A stretch of 48,701 nucleotides of DNA from Candidatus Methylacidiphilales bacterium (GTDB taxonomy: Bacteria; Verrucomicrobiota; Verrucomicrobiia; Methylacidiphilales; JAAUTS01), in contig JAQTNW010000024.1 of NCBI GenBank assembly GCA_028713655.1, positions 1-48,701 of the forward strand. The letters run 5' to 3'. The first letter of the stretch is position 1; every line of letters starts with the position of its first letter. Of this stretch, positions 17,617 through 25,155 are shown one piece after another. A program made the translations under genes and the position numbers. A model generated the notes under the pieces. It was not told where the DNA came from. It did not search any database and saw only the letters and a list, made by a program, of their open reading frames with translations.

Positions 17617-17792
17617 TCAAGTTTTCAGTTTCAAGTTCGCCCCCGGCGAATCCGTCCTGTGGCGGATTTTCAGCGTTCAGTTTGTGTCCGAATTCAACAT
17701 TTTTCCTCTCACAAAGCCGCAAAGTCACGGAGAATGTATTTCGCGCCAACACCAAGTTCGCCAAGGAAGATAAAAACCATTCCTTGGTTTAA

Positions 17793-17830
17793 AACAGGGA
17801 ACAAAGAACCACGAACCAAAAACCAAGAAC
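17793..17830 (+). repeat. Dispersed 'ACCACGAACCAA' repeat
   Basis: The tract AACAGGGAACAAAGAACC followed by ACGAACCAAAAACCAAGAAC resembles the reverse complement of 45174-45207 (AAGAACTACGAACCAAGAAC). Such tracts are common intergenic repeats in environmental bacterial genomes; that statement is general knowledge, not checked here. Confidence 0.5.
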
Positions 17831-17989
17831 GATTTTGTGCCGCTTCCATCTGTGTGAATCTTCCCAATCTACGGATAAAATGTCTTCCTTCGTGTCTCCC
17901 GACAATCCCTGTCCGGATCACCGATTGCTGCCTTCGTGATTCAAAATCTGAGCTTATTGAATTGGCAATGCGCTACAATGACCATATCG

Positions 17990-18003
17990 TTCTAACTGTA
18001 TAA
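17990..18003. promoter_or_regulatory. Operator-like site F (TTCTAACTGTATAA)
   Basis: Read on the minus strand this is TTATACAGTTAGAA, one change from TTCTACAGTTAGAA. It ends 49 bases before the ATG of the MFS carrier at 18053, and could also serve the divergent lyase-esterase operon (start 17616). Confidence 0.6.
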
Positions 18004-18052
18004 AGCCAACCTTCCCCATTGACTCCCGGCGCGGAAAACAAGACAACGGTTG

Positions 18053-19477
18053 ATGCATGAAGACCGCAAACGGAAAGGCACCCTCATTCCTGCCTTCATA
18101 ACAAAGAGATTCCCGCAATCCCCGCCCGACTCTGGAGCGGGGAAGATTTGGACGGTGGGAACTCTCGCCTACACCACAGGCGGGCTGATCCTTCTGTTTT
18201 CCTGGCTTCTTTGGGGCGATTTCGCGTACTCGTTCAAGGAGCGTTCGATACCGACAATCGTCCTGTCCCAACTCCAACGATTCCACGCATCCGATACCCT
18301 CGCCGCCCTTCTCACCGGCGCCCTGCCCCAATTCCTTGCGATGGTGCTTGGCCCGATTGTCAGTTGTCTCTCGGACCACCACCGCGGGCGCATGGGCCGC
18401 CGGATTCCATTTTTGCTCGCTCCCACTCCCATTGCCGTTCTTTCGATGGTCGGCCTGGCTTTCGGCCCTTCTATCGGACATTTCCTGCACCAGATACTGG
18501 GCGCACATTCCCCCGGCCTTGATATTTGCACCCTCATCGTCATCGGATTGTTCTGGGGGGCCTTTGAAACCGCGGCCATTGTCGTCAATGCCGTTTATGG
18601 CGCGCTCATCAACGACGTCGTGCCTCACGCTGTCATCGGACGCTTCTACGGCATGTTCAGGGCGGTGTCCTTGCTGGTGGCGATCTTTTTTTTCTATTCG
18701 CTGGTCGGAAAGGCGGAAAGCCATTTCAAGTGGCTTTTCCTCGGCCTCGGGGCGTTGTATGGCGTCGGCTTTACCATGATGTGCCTCAAGGTGAAGGAGG
18801 GCGAATATCCGCCTCTTCCAAAAATGGCAGGGGGCCTTGCCGAAAATTTTGCTGGCGGCATCAAGGTTTATTTTCGCGAATGCTTCAGCAATCCCTATTA
18901 TCTCCTTTTTTTCGGCGTCATCGCACTGTCCTGGATGGCATTCACGCCGATCAACCTGTTCAGCCTGTTTTTTGCCAAGAGCATCAACATGAGCATGGAG
19001 GCCTGGGGAAAATATATCGCGCTGACCTACATTATCTCTTTCATCCTGTCTTATCCTCTCGGCGCGCTCGCGGACAGGTTCCATCCCGTCCGCATGGGAC
19101 TGGTGACCATGGGACTCTACGCGGCGGTCGCTTTGTGGGGAGGGCTGTATGCCAGAAGCGCGGGCACGTTTGCCTTCGCACTTGTCGCGCACGGCGTGCT
19201 CTCGGGCTGCTGGATGACCTCGACCGCATCCCTCGGGCAAATGCTGTTGCCCAAGGCGAAATTTGCACAGTTCGCCTCGGCCATGGGCCTGGTCAGTGCC
19301 ACCGGAACGATGCTGGTGGGCCCCATCGTCGGCCAGTTCCTCGACCATATTCATCACGTCTATCGTTATACCTATCTTGCCAGCTCCGGATTGGCTCTAC
19401 TGGCGTTTGTGTCATTCGTCATCTTGTACACCCAATTTATGAAGCTCGGAGGGCCGAAAGAGTACGCGGCTCCATAG
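18053..19477 (+). CDS. MFS sugar carrier
   Basis: A 474-residue inner-membrane carrier with about 12 hydrophobic segments. It has the signature start KIWTVGTLAYTTGGLILLFSWLLWGDFAYSFKERS, the MFS loop motif GRMGRRIPF between segments 2 and 3, and a second PLGALADRFHPVRMG loop. It resembles the carrier at 28306-29886, so both belong to one family expanded in verrucomicrobial carbohydrate clusters. The ATG at 18053 is used. It sits head-to-head with the lyase-esterase operon, so uptake of unsaturated oligosaccharides is a reasonable inference. The stop is followed by intergenic repeat sequence and the inverted copy of the 140-bp repeat. Confidence 0.88.
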   Translation: MHEDRKRKGTLIPAFITKRFPQSPPDSGAGKIWTVGTLAYTTGGLILLFSWLLWGDFAYSFKERSIPTIVLSQLQRFHASDTLAALLTGALPQFLAMVLGPIVSCLSDHHRGRMGRRIPFLLAPTPIAVLSMVGLAFGPSIGHFLHQILGAHSPGLDICTLIVIGLFWGAFETAAIVVNAVYGALINDVVPHAVIGRFYGMFRAVSLLVAIFFFYSLVGKAESHFKWLFLGLGALYGVGFTMMCLKVKEGEYPPLPKMAGGLAENFAGGIKVYFRECFSNPYYLLFFGVIALSWMAFTPINLFSLFFAKSINMSMEAWGKYIALTYIISFILSYPLGALADRFHPVRMGLVTMGLYAAVALWGGLYARSAGTFAFALVAHGVLSGCWMTSTASLGQMLLPKAKFAQFASAMGLVSATGTMLVGPIVGQFLDHIHHVYRYTYLASSGLALLAFVSFVILYTQFMKLGGPKEYAAP

Positions 19478-19560
19478 CCTGCAAAGACAAAAGAACACAT
19501 TTTGAACCACGGACTCCGACATTCGCCGCGAGCAGGTGGACACGGATTAAAACACAAGGT

Positions 19561-19699
19561 CTCGCGCAAAGACGCGGAGGTGCAGTTTTGAAGTGCGTCC
19601 GCCGCGGCGGACGCTTTGCATTAAGATCATGTCGTCCGTGATAAAAAGCGGCGGCGTGCCGCAGCAATCCAAAAGAGATGGAGTTTGAGTGAGAGTTTT
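19561..19699 (-). repeat. Dispersed ~140-bp repeat, right (inverted) copy
   Basis: Reverse complement of the repeat at 13851-13993, with the perfect central palindrome GCGTCCGCCGCGGCGGACGC at about 19596-19615. The two copies face each other around the lyase, esterase and carrier genes. Confidence 0.85.
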
Positions 19700-19740
19700 G
19701 CAGTTAGAGCATATTATATTTATTCTGCCGCACGTTCATG

Positions 19741-19772
19741 CGTCATTGCGAGGAGCGAGGCGACGCGGCAAT
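19741..19772 (+). repeat. CGTCATTGCGAGG-type palindromic repeat
   Basis: The words CGTCATTGCGAGGAGCGAGG then CGACGCGGCAAT form a hairpin (ATTGCG pairing with GCGGCAAT, imperfectly). This repeat type is known to me from many unrelated bacterial phyla, usually in intergenic DNA. Confidence 0.65.
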
Positions 19773-19810
19773 ATAAACGCAATTTGCTCTATGACAACGA
19801 TCCTGGAACA

Positions 19811-19824
19811 TTCTACAGTTAGAT
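19811..19824. promoter_or_regulatory. Operator-like site E (TTCTACAGTTAGAT)
   Basis: One change from TTCTACAGTTAGAA, in the same orientation as the gene it precedes. It ends 68 bases before the ATG at 19893, upstream of the three-gene phosphorylase cluster. Confidence 0.6.
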
Positions 19825-19892
19825 ATAAGACGGTTTAATTCGGGTTCGACAACAATGCCCACGGCCATCATGCTCCGCTTTTTACCCATTTT

Positions 19893-21647
19893 ATGATTCT
19901 GAACCTGATCCATCGGCCCGCCTACGGGGAACATTACCGGTTGTTCCGTCTCCAACAGGACATGGCCCATCAACTCGGTTTGAAAGTCACCCTGTTGCTC
20001 GACCCGCGGGCATTTCGCGACGAGCGCGTACTCAAGGAGATACGCCAAGATGTGGAGAAATACGGGGATGAACTCGGCATCTGGTTCGCCGACTTCAAAG
20101 GCCCCGATTTCGAAAAGGAAGTCAGCGGCAAGGAGTTCTTCATCTGGCTCTTCAGCCAGCCCGAAAAAAAGCGCATCTTCGAGATCGTTTTCAAGCTTTT
20201 CCGGGAAATCTTCGGCCACGATCCTGTATCAATCGGCTCCTATCATTTCGATGCCGGGTGCCAGCGCCTGATCCGCGAACTTTGCCCGACGGTCAAGATC
20301 GCGGTGGCGGGCTGTTTCGAGGAAGGGGTCAAGGTCTTCCACGGCTGCAACAATTCGTGGTACCTCTTCAACGAGGGCATGCCCTGGACTTCCTGGTACC
20401 CCTCGCGCACTCACGCGCTGCGCGCGGCAACCGACGAATCCGACTGGTCCGGAATTGTGGCCGTGCCGCACTTGAGCCGCGATCTGGTCCTTTCCTACGA
20501 GGGGCGCAACGACTTTTTCGCCACCCACCCGGCCAACGTCCAGCGGGCCATGGCGTATCGGGCCGAAGATTGCCCCTATATGTACAATCTGGTGGACCAG
20601 CACCGGCTCCAGGAAAAATACAACGACGGTTTTTCCTACTGCAACGTCCATGTCAGCGCCGCCTGGCTTGTACCCAACCACTGTGTGGCCGACCCCGAGT
20701 CCGTCTCCGCGGGCCTTTACCGCGATTTCCTCGAATACTTTGTCGAGTTGCGCAAACAGGGCCATTGCCAGGACATGACCATGGGCGAATTCGCAACCTG
20801 GTATCGGAAAAACACGCCGATTGAAAAACCGCAGGTGGCGCTGGCCAAGGAGATGCTCTACGGCACGGGCAAAAACTATTTCTGGTACTCCGACGGCTAT
20901 TTCCGCGTCCTGATCGACGCCACGCAGGGCGGTTCCATCGGCGACCTGCGGCCCTACGCCGGGCAGGTGCCGGTCGATACCGGACGCGACACGCCCCACA
21001 CCATTTACGGTTCCTACCCCTACCTCATCCATTCGCAATACCGTTCGGGCATCGCCCATCACAGCGAGGACGGCGCGCGAACCACCCTTTTCGCGATCTG
21101 CAAGGGTGAGGAAATCGATCTCGGCATCTGCCCGACGAAGGTGGCTGCCGTGGAGAAAGATGGACCTAACACCCGCGTGCGTCTGAGCCCGGCAAAGGTC
21201 TCGTTCCGCAGCGGCGTCGAGGCATCCATCGAAACCGAGTTTTATTTCGCTGGCAAGGGCAACATCCGGATCGTGCGGCGGCTCGTCGAGAGCTCCGATC
21301 CCGGCGTCGAAATTCGCGTGCGGGAATATGTGAAGGGCTGTTACGGCGTCACCGAATACCCGGAGGATATGAAGGGCATCCGCCTCTCCGTCGAAGGCGC
21401 AAAACCGGCGGCGCTCGACTACGCCTACAAGGGACAGACCCTCGCAACGGACGCCGCAAAGGCGGTTCGCGCGCAAATTCCGCAAGTCCGCACCGAACTG
21501 GTTCTGGAGCCCGAGGGCGGACCCGCGCTGCAAGGTCAGGCCATCGAAGGCTACCTCTTTAATCCCTACTACACGCTGACCCTGGAAAAAACACTGACCA
21601 GGCAAAAGGAGACACAAACATGGCTTCGAGTGAAAAAACTGCCGTAA
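19893..21647 (+). CDS. Cytoplasmic barrel-fold carbohydrate-active protein, deacetylase/GH57-like, unnamed family
   Basis: A 584-residue protein without a signal peptide. The first ~330 residues look like the irregular beta/alpha barrel of polysaccharide deacetylases and GH57/GH38-type enzymes: MILNLIHRPAYGEHYRLFRLQ, LGLKVTLLLDPRAF, KYGDELGIWFADF, PVSIGSYHFDAGCQRLIREL, then a cysteine-containing VAGCFEEGVKVFHGCNN. The rest is beta-rich, like a C-terminal sandwich domain. The ATG at 19893 is the first possible start; the frame is open to 19839 without any ATG, GTG or TTG. It overlaps the zinc-ribbon gene by 28 bases and is followed by a GH94-type phosphorylase, so it probably acts on the same intracellular oligosaccharide. 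I cannot name the reaction. Confidence 0.75.
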   Translation: MILNLIHRPAYGEHYRLFRLQQDMAHQLGLKVTLLLDPRAFRDERVLKEIRQDVEKYGDELGIWFADFKGPDFEKEVSGKEFFIWLFSQPEKKRIFEIVFKLFREIFGHDPVSIGSYHFDAGCQRLIRELCPTVKIAVAGCFEEGVKVFHGCNNSWYLFNEGMPWTSWYPSRTHALRAATDESDWSGIVAVPHLSRDLVLSYEGRNDFFATHPANVQRAMAYRAEDCPYMYNLVDQHRLQEKYNDGFSYCNVHVSAAWLVPNHCVADPESVSAGLYRDFLEYFVELRKQGHCQDMTMGEFATWYRKNTPIEKPQVALAKEMLYGTGKNYFWYSDGYFRVLIDATQGGSIGDLRPYAGQVPVDTGRDTPHTIYGSYPYLIHSQYRSGIAHHSEDGARTTLFAICKGEEIDLGICPTKVAAVEKDGPNTRVRLSPAKVSFRSGVEASIETEFYFAGKGNIRIVRRLVESSDPGVEIRVREYVKGCYGVTEYPEDMKGIRLSVEGAKPAALDYAYKGQTLATDAAKAVRAQIPQVRTELVLEPEGGPALQGQAIEGYLFNPYYTLTLEKTLTRQKETQTWLRVKKLP

Positions 21648-21838
21648 GATTCCGCTGCCCCGTCTGCTTTTCCCGGGAAACCGACGTCGTGCTTTGCCAA
21701 AAAGGCGCCGACTACTACTGCGTCAAATGCAGTTTTACCGGCAATCGCGCGGACATCTGGAGCATGTATGGCGACCTGCAACGCAAGTACAAGTGGATGT
21801 TGAACCGCGTCACGATGGAACAGCAGGACGCTCTGTAA
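21620..21838 (+). CDS. Small zinc-ribbon protein
   Basis: A 72-residue protein with a four-cysteine zinc ribbon: FRCPVCFSRETDVVLC then YYCVKCSFTGN (CPVC and CVKC pairs), followed by a helical tail DIWSMYGDLQRKYKWMLNRV. It is real: a strong ribosome site AGGAG lies just before the ATG, inside the last codons of the upstream gene, and it fits tightly between two genes (28-base overlap, then a 7-base gap). The reading frame differs from both neighbours. Role unknown. It could be a subunit or regulator of the flanking enzymes. Confidence 0.8.
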   Translation: MASSEKTAVRFRCPVCFSRETDVVLCQKGADYYCVKCSFTGNRADIWSMYGDLQRKYKWMLNRVTMEQQDAL

Positions 21839-21845
21839 TTCCCCC

Positions 21846-24182
21846 ATGCCACAGCACTCCTACGGACATTTCAGCGAGGACGGAACCGAGTTTGTCATCA
21901 CCAATCCGGAGTGCCCGCGGGCGTTTGACAACTTCCTCTGGAACGAGGCCTCCTTTGCCAACGTGCAGCAAACCGGCGTCGGCTGTTTCGATTATCAGGT
22001 GGACGGCACGGAGGCCGTGCAGCTCCTGACCGGCATCGGGCGGATCTGCGACTTCGATGTCTTCGGGCGCGATCACCTGATGAGCCGCCTTGTTTATATC
22101 CGGGACAATGACAGCGGCGAGTACTGGAATTTGAATTGGGAACCGTCATGCATGACGTATGAAAAATTTGAGTGCAGGCAGGGACTTGGTTACACCCTTC
22201 TCAGCAATACAACCAATCAAGTGGAAGCAGATTTCCGTATTTTTGTCCCACAAGGCAAGGACCCGGTCGAGCTCTGGGATCTTCGTTTCAAGAACCACAG
22301 CAGCAGGCCGCGCTCTATCTCGGTGTTTCTCTATGTGCAATTCCAGTTTGCGTTCAAATGGGGATTCAACAGTTACGGCGACGCCATCTACCGCGAAACA
22401 CACTTGAATGAAAAACTTAACGCAGTGGTGGCATCCAAGCATCCTTTTCGAAAACCCCACTGCCATCTCACCGGCTTTCTCACAGGCAACAGGCCGATCG
22501 CGGCGTTTGACGGCTCCCGCGAGGCCTTTGTGGGCGCCTACCGCACATTAAAGGACCCCATCGCCGTGGAACGGGGCCAGTGCTCCAATACCCCCGGCTC
22601 GGCAGACGCCACGGTCGGCGCGCTTCAATTCAACTTCATGCTAACACCCGGCGAAGAAACGGCGCTTTCCGCCCTGCTGGGAGCAACCGATGACGAGTCC
22701 GGAGTTGCCACGTTACGCGAACGCTATCTTGGAAAATCCGCCGGGTATTTCGCCGAAATGCAAGCCGCCCATGCGCGCATGGTTTCAACCAACCACGTCA
22801 AGACACCCGATCCCATCTTCGACCAGATGGTCAATATCTGGATCAAGCAGGTGGCCGCCTACGGCAGCACCTGGTGCCGCTGGGGCTGGAACGGCTATCG
22901 CGACATCGTCCAACACGGACTCGGAGTGTCCGCTCAAAATCCAGCCCGCACGAGAGAGATTCTGTTGGAGGCGCTGCGTCATCAATTTTCCAACGGGCTC
23001 GCCCTTCGCGGGTGGAATCCGGTGGACGAAAAGCCGTACAGCGACAGCGCCCTGTGGCTTGTGTTCACCCTCTGCGCCTATCTCAAGGAAACCGGCGACC
23101 TCGCCCTGCTCGAGCAAGCCGTGCCTTACTACGACGGCGGCGCCGACACCGTGCTCGGCCACATCCGCACCGCACTCGATTTCCTGGAAAAGAACAAGGG
23201 TTTGCACGAACTCATCCTCATCAAGTTCGGCGACTGGAATGATTCGCTGACGGGAGTGGGCAAGGAAGGCCGCGGCGAAAGCGTCTGGCTCTCGATTGCG
23301 TACGCGGAGGCGATGCGTGAAATGGCGGCCCTGATGGAAGCCACCGGACAAAAACCGGCCGCGGACGATTATAATAAACGCCGCGAGTCGATTGCCGATG
23401 CGGTCAACAAACACGCCTGGGACGGCGGCTGGTACAAGCGTTGCTACGATGACGCCGGACAGGCCATCGGTTCACACAACAACCGTTTTGCGTGCATCTT
23501 CATGGAACCCCAATGCTGGGCCCTGATCGCCGGAATCGCGGATGCCGAACGCGCAAAGAAACTCGAACGTTCCTGCGACGAGCACCTGCTAACCGACCTG
23601 GGGTATATGCTACTAACACCTCCCTATACCGAACCCGACCCGAACATCGGGCGCATTTCAAGCATGGAGCCGGGCATTGCGGAAAATGGAACGATCTATA
23701 CCCATCTCAACATATGGATGATTTTGGGTTTGCTGCGACAGGGCAAGGCTGACAAGGCCTACGATATCTTCCGGCGCATCACCCCGGCCTACAAAGACAG
23801 CGATGCCAAGCACAAAGCCTCGTTCCTTTACGCCAACTGTTATTTTGGCCCCAGCCATCGGAACCGCCCCTTTCAACAGGAGTTTACATGGATCACCGGC
23901 TCCTATGCGTGGCTCAATACGGTTCTCCTCAACGAAATGATCGGCCTCAAACCCGGCTACGCGGGGCTTGCAATCGAACCCTGCCTCCCGAAGGAATGGA
24001 AGGAAGTGGAAGCGGAACGCTGCTGGCGCGGGACAACCTACCGGGTCCGCCTGCTCAATCCCAAGGGTATTGGCCGCGGCAAAGTGTCGATCACAATGGA
24101 CGGCACACCGATCAAGGGCAACGTCCTCCCCTACTCTGCAGACAACAAGACACACCAAGTCGTTGCCACGATCAGCGAATAA
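21846..24182 (+). CDS. GH94-type disaccharide phosphorylase
   Basis: A 778-residue protein of the cellobiose/chitobiose phosphorylase superfamily, which splits beta-linked disaccharides with phosphate to give a sugar 1-phosphate. The N-terminal beta-sandwich starts SYGHFSEDGTEFVITNPECPRAFDNFLWN. The alpha/alpha-barrel carries WCRWGWNGYRDIVQHGLGV, KFGDWNDSLTGVGKEGRGESVW with the acid in GDWND at 462-466, GIAENGTIYTHLNIWM and FQQEFTWITGSYAWLN. Length fits GH94 (about 780-820). No signal peptide, so it acts in the cytoplasm on imported sugar. Sugar specificity (cellobiose, chitobiose, laminaribiose, uronic types) is not decidable here. It ends the E-site operon; site D follows 60 bases later. 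Confidence 0.87.
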   Translation: MPQHSYGHFSEDGTEFVITNPECPRAFDNFLWNEASFANVQQTGVGCFDYQVDGTEAVQLLTGIGRICDFDVFGRDHLMSRLVYIRDNDSGEYWNLNWEPSCMTYEKFECRQGLGYTLLSNTTNQVEADFRIFVPQGKDPVELWDLRFKNHSSRPRSISVFLYVQFQFAFKWGFNSYGDAIYRETHLNEKLNAVVASKHPFRKPHCHLTGFLTGNRPIAAFDGSREAFVGAYRTLKDPIAVERGQCSNTPGSADATVGALQFNFMLTPGEETALSALLGATDDESGVATLRERYLGKSAGYFAEMQAAHARMVSTNHVKTPDPIFDQMVNIWIKQVAAYGSTWCRWGWNGYRDIVQHGLGVSAQNPARTREILLEALRHQFSNGLALRGWNPVDEKPYSDSALWLVFTLCAYLKETGDLALLEQAVPYYDGGADTVLGHIRTALDFLEKNKGLHELILIKFGDWNDSLTGVGKEGRGESVWLSIAYAEAMREMAALMEATGQKPAADDYNKRRESIADAVNKHAWDGGWYKRCYDDAGQAIGSHNNRFACIFMEPQCWALIAGIADAERAKKLERSCDEHLLTDLGYMLLTPPYTEPDPNIGRISSMEPGIAENGTIYTHLNIWMILGLLRQGKADKAYDIFRRITPAYKDSDAKHKASFLYANCYFGPSHRNRPFQQEFTWITGSYAWLNTVLLNEMIGLKPGYAGLAIEPCLPKEWKEVEAERCWRGTTYRVRLLNPKGIGRGKVSITMDGTPIKGNVLPYSADNKTHQVVATISE

Positions 24183-24242
24183 ATCTACATCCGGATGGGA
24201 AAACCCCGCAAACAGGCCTATTAGCGCGGCAACCGGGAAAAT

Positions 24243-24256
24243 TTCTACAGTTAGAA
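24243..24256. promoter_or_regulatory. Operator-like site D (TTCTACAGTTAGAA), the best match
   Basis: The reference copy of the 14-bp word. It ends 46 bases before the ATG of the pseudopilin gene at 24303, in the 120-base gap after the phosphorylase gene. Confidence 0.62.
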
Positions 24257-24302
24257 TGTATCAGTACTGGATCAAAACCGCTTTCGCGCTTATCGTATCG
24301 GT

Positions 24303-24998
24303 ATGGGAAGCAGATCCTCACGCAAGACAAGCTTCGAACCCAGGACAAAATTCTGTCCTCCGGGTTTCCGTAAAGCACCTGCTCTTGCTTCGCGGCGCGC
24401 CTTCAGCCTCATCGAAGTCCTGGTGGTCATGAGCATCATCGGCGTGATTGCCGCCGCCACCATCCCCGCCTTTCAACAAATCGTCATCGGTTCCAATTTT
24501 ACAGTTTCCGGCGAGTTGCTCCGCGATAACCTCACCCTCGCCCGCCAGACCGCCTTGGCGCGCAACCATTCGGTCGAAGTACGGTTCTACCAGTTCCAGG
24601 GAACTGGCGCCACCACTTCCGATTACCAGGCTTTCCAGTTGTTTCTGCAAAAAGATGACGGCACCTATGCAGCACTCACCAAGGTGCTCTATTTTCCAAA
24701 ATCCATTATCTTGAACACTGATACACAGTTTAGTTCCTTGTTTGATTCCAATTCCACGAACACAACGATTGGCCAGGGCGTAAACACGGGCGTCCAGTTG
24801 CCCGAAGTCGGGACCGCCTATCAATACCTTTCCTTTAAATTCAAGCCGGGTGGAGGAACCAGTCTGGCTCAGGTGCCACCATGTTTTGTCACTCTCGTGG
24901 CCAAAAACGCGGCCCCGGTCAATGGCAGCCTTCCGGCCAATTTCGTCACCGTCCAAATCGATCCGGTTGTAGGCAAAGTGGCGGTATTGCGTCCCTAG
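24303..24998 (+). CDS. Type IV pilin-like protein, Verru_Chthon cassette D type
   Basis: A 231-residue pseudopilin. The basic leader MGSRSSRKTSFEPRTKFCPP... is about 33 residues long and ends SRRA; the processed part starts FSLIEVLVVMSIIGVIAAATIPAFQQI, the classic prepilin N-terminal helix with glutamate at position 5. The position before the cut is Ala, where Gly is usual. The remainder (LLRDNLTLARQTALARNHSVEVRFYQF, YLSFKFKPGGGTSL) matches my memory of the Verru_Chthon cassette D family, found only in Verrucomicrobia and of unknown role. The A-type partner lies 7 kb away at 32133; B and C were not found. Its TAG stop is the first three bases of the TIR element at 24996. Confidence 0.8.
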   Translation: MGSRSSRKTSFEPRTKFCPPGFRKAPALASRRAFSLIEVLVVMSIIGVIAAATIPAFQQIVIGSNFTVSGELLRDNLTLARQTALARNHSVEVRFYQFQGTGATTSDYQAFQLFLQKDDGTYAALTKVLYFPKSIILNTDTQFSSLFDSNSTNTTIGQGVNTGVQLPEVGTAYQYLSFKFKPGGGTSLAQVPPCFVTLVAKNAAPVNGSLPANFVTVQIDPVVGKVAVLRP

Positions 24999-25084
24999 CC
25001 TGCTTATCTCAGACGTGTCACGAAAATACTCCACCTGGTTTTTCCACCGTTGCCGGGAAGAAAACAGCGGGGGATAAGCAGGCT
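24996..25084. repeat. TIR element, pair 2, first unit
   Basis: An ~89-bp segment with inverted ends TAGCCTGCTTATC (24996-25008) and GATAAGCAGGCT (25073-25084). The first three bases are the stop codon of the pseudopilin gene. The end sequence TAGCCTGCTTATCTCAGAC is related to TAGCCTGCATATTTCATAC at 8568. Confidence 0.72.
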
Positions 25085-25155
25085 CTTGCAAAACCGCCTG
25101 GAAATAAGACGTTTCTAATTTCAAAAATCCCATTCAAGCGAAGGGGTTTTGCTTT

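Larger units (their letters stand above)
17617..18052. other. Divergent intergenic region between lyase and carrier genes
   Basis: No supportable gene. It holds degenerate repeat-like tracts (CACAAAGCCGCAAAGTCACGG near 17711 written here in part; a CCACGAACCAAAAACCAAG tract at 17793-17830 that matches 45174-45207 in reverse) and operator-like site F near the carrier gene. Its 436-base length is unusual for a divergent promoter region and suggests insertion of repeat material. Confidence 0.6.
19478..19892. other. Intergenic region rich in repeats
   Basis: A 415-base region without a supportable gene. In order it contains a degenerate ACCACGG/CACGGATTAA tract, the inverted 140-bp repeat (19561-19699), a weak operator-like word at 19696-19709, a CGTCATTGCGAGGAGCGAGG repeat (19741-19772) and operator-like site E (19811-19824). 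Confidence 0.7.

Noticed and set aside
17954-19357. 467-residue open frame on the minus strand opposite the MFS carrier
   Set aside because: Low-complexity His/Gln/Glu-rich translation; a shadow of the carrier gene, which has clear motifs.
19475-19500. TAGCCTGC at the MFS stop, like a TIR element end
   Set aside because: Only 8 bases match and no inverted partner was found about 90 bases downstream; possibly a remnant, but not supported.
19696-19709. TTTTGCAGTTAGAG, a seventh operator-like word upstream of the phosphorylase cluster
   Set aside because: Three mismatches to TTCTACAGTTAGAA, at the edge of the 140-bp repeat; too weak to list as a site, although it could be a second half-site.
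20229-21617. 462-residue open frame opposite the barrel-fold gene
   Set aside because: No start signal or domain; explained by codon bias of the plus-strand gene.
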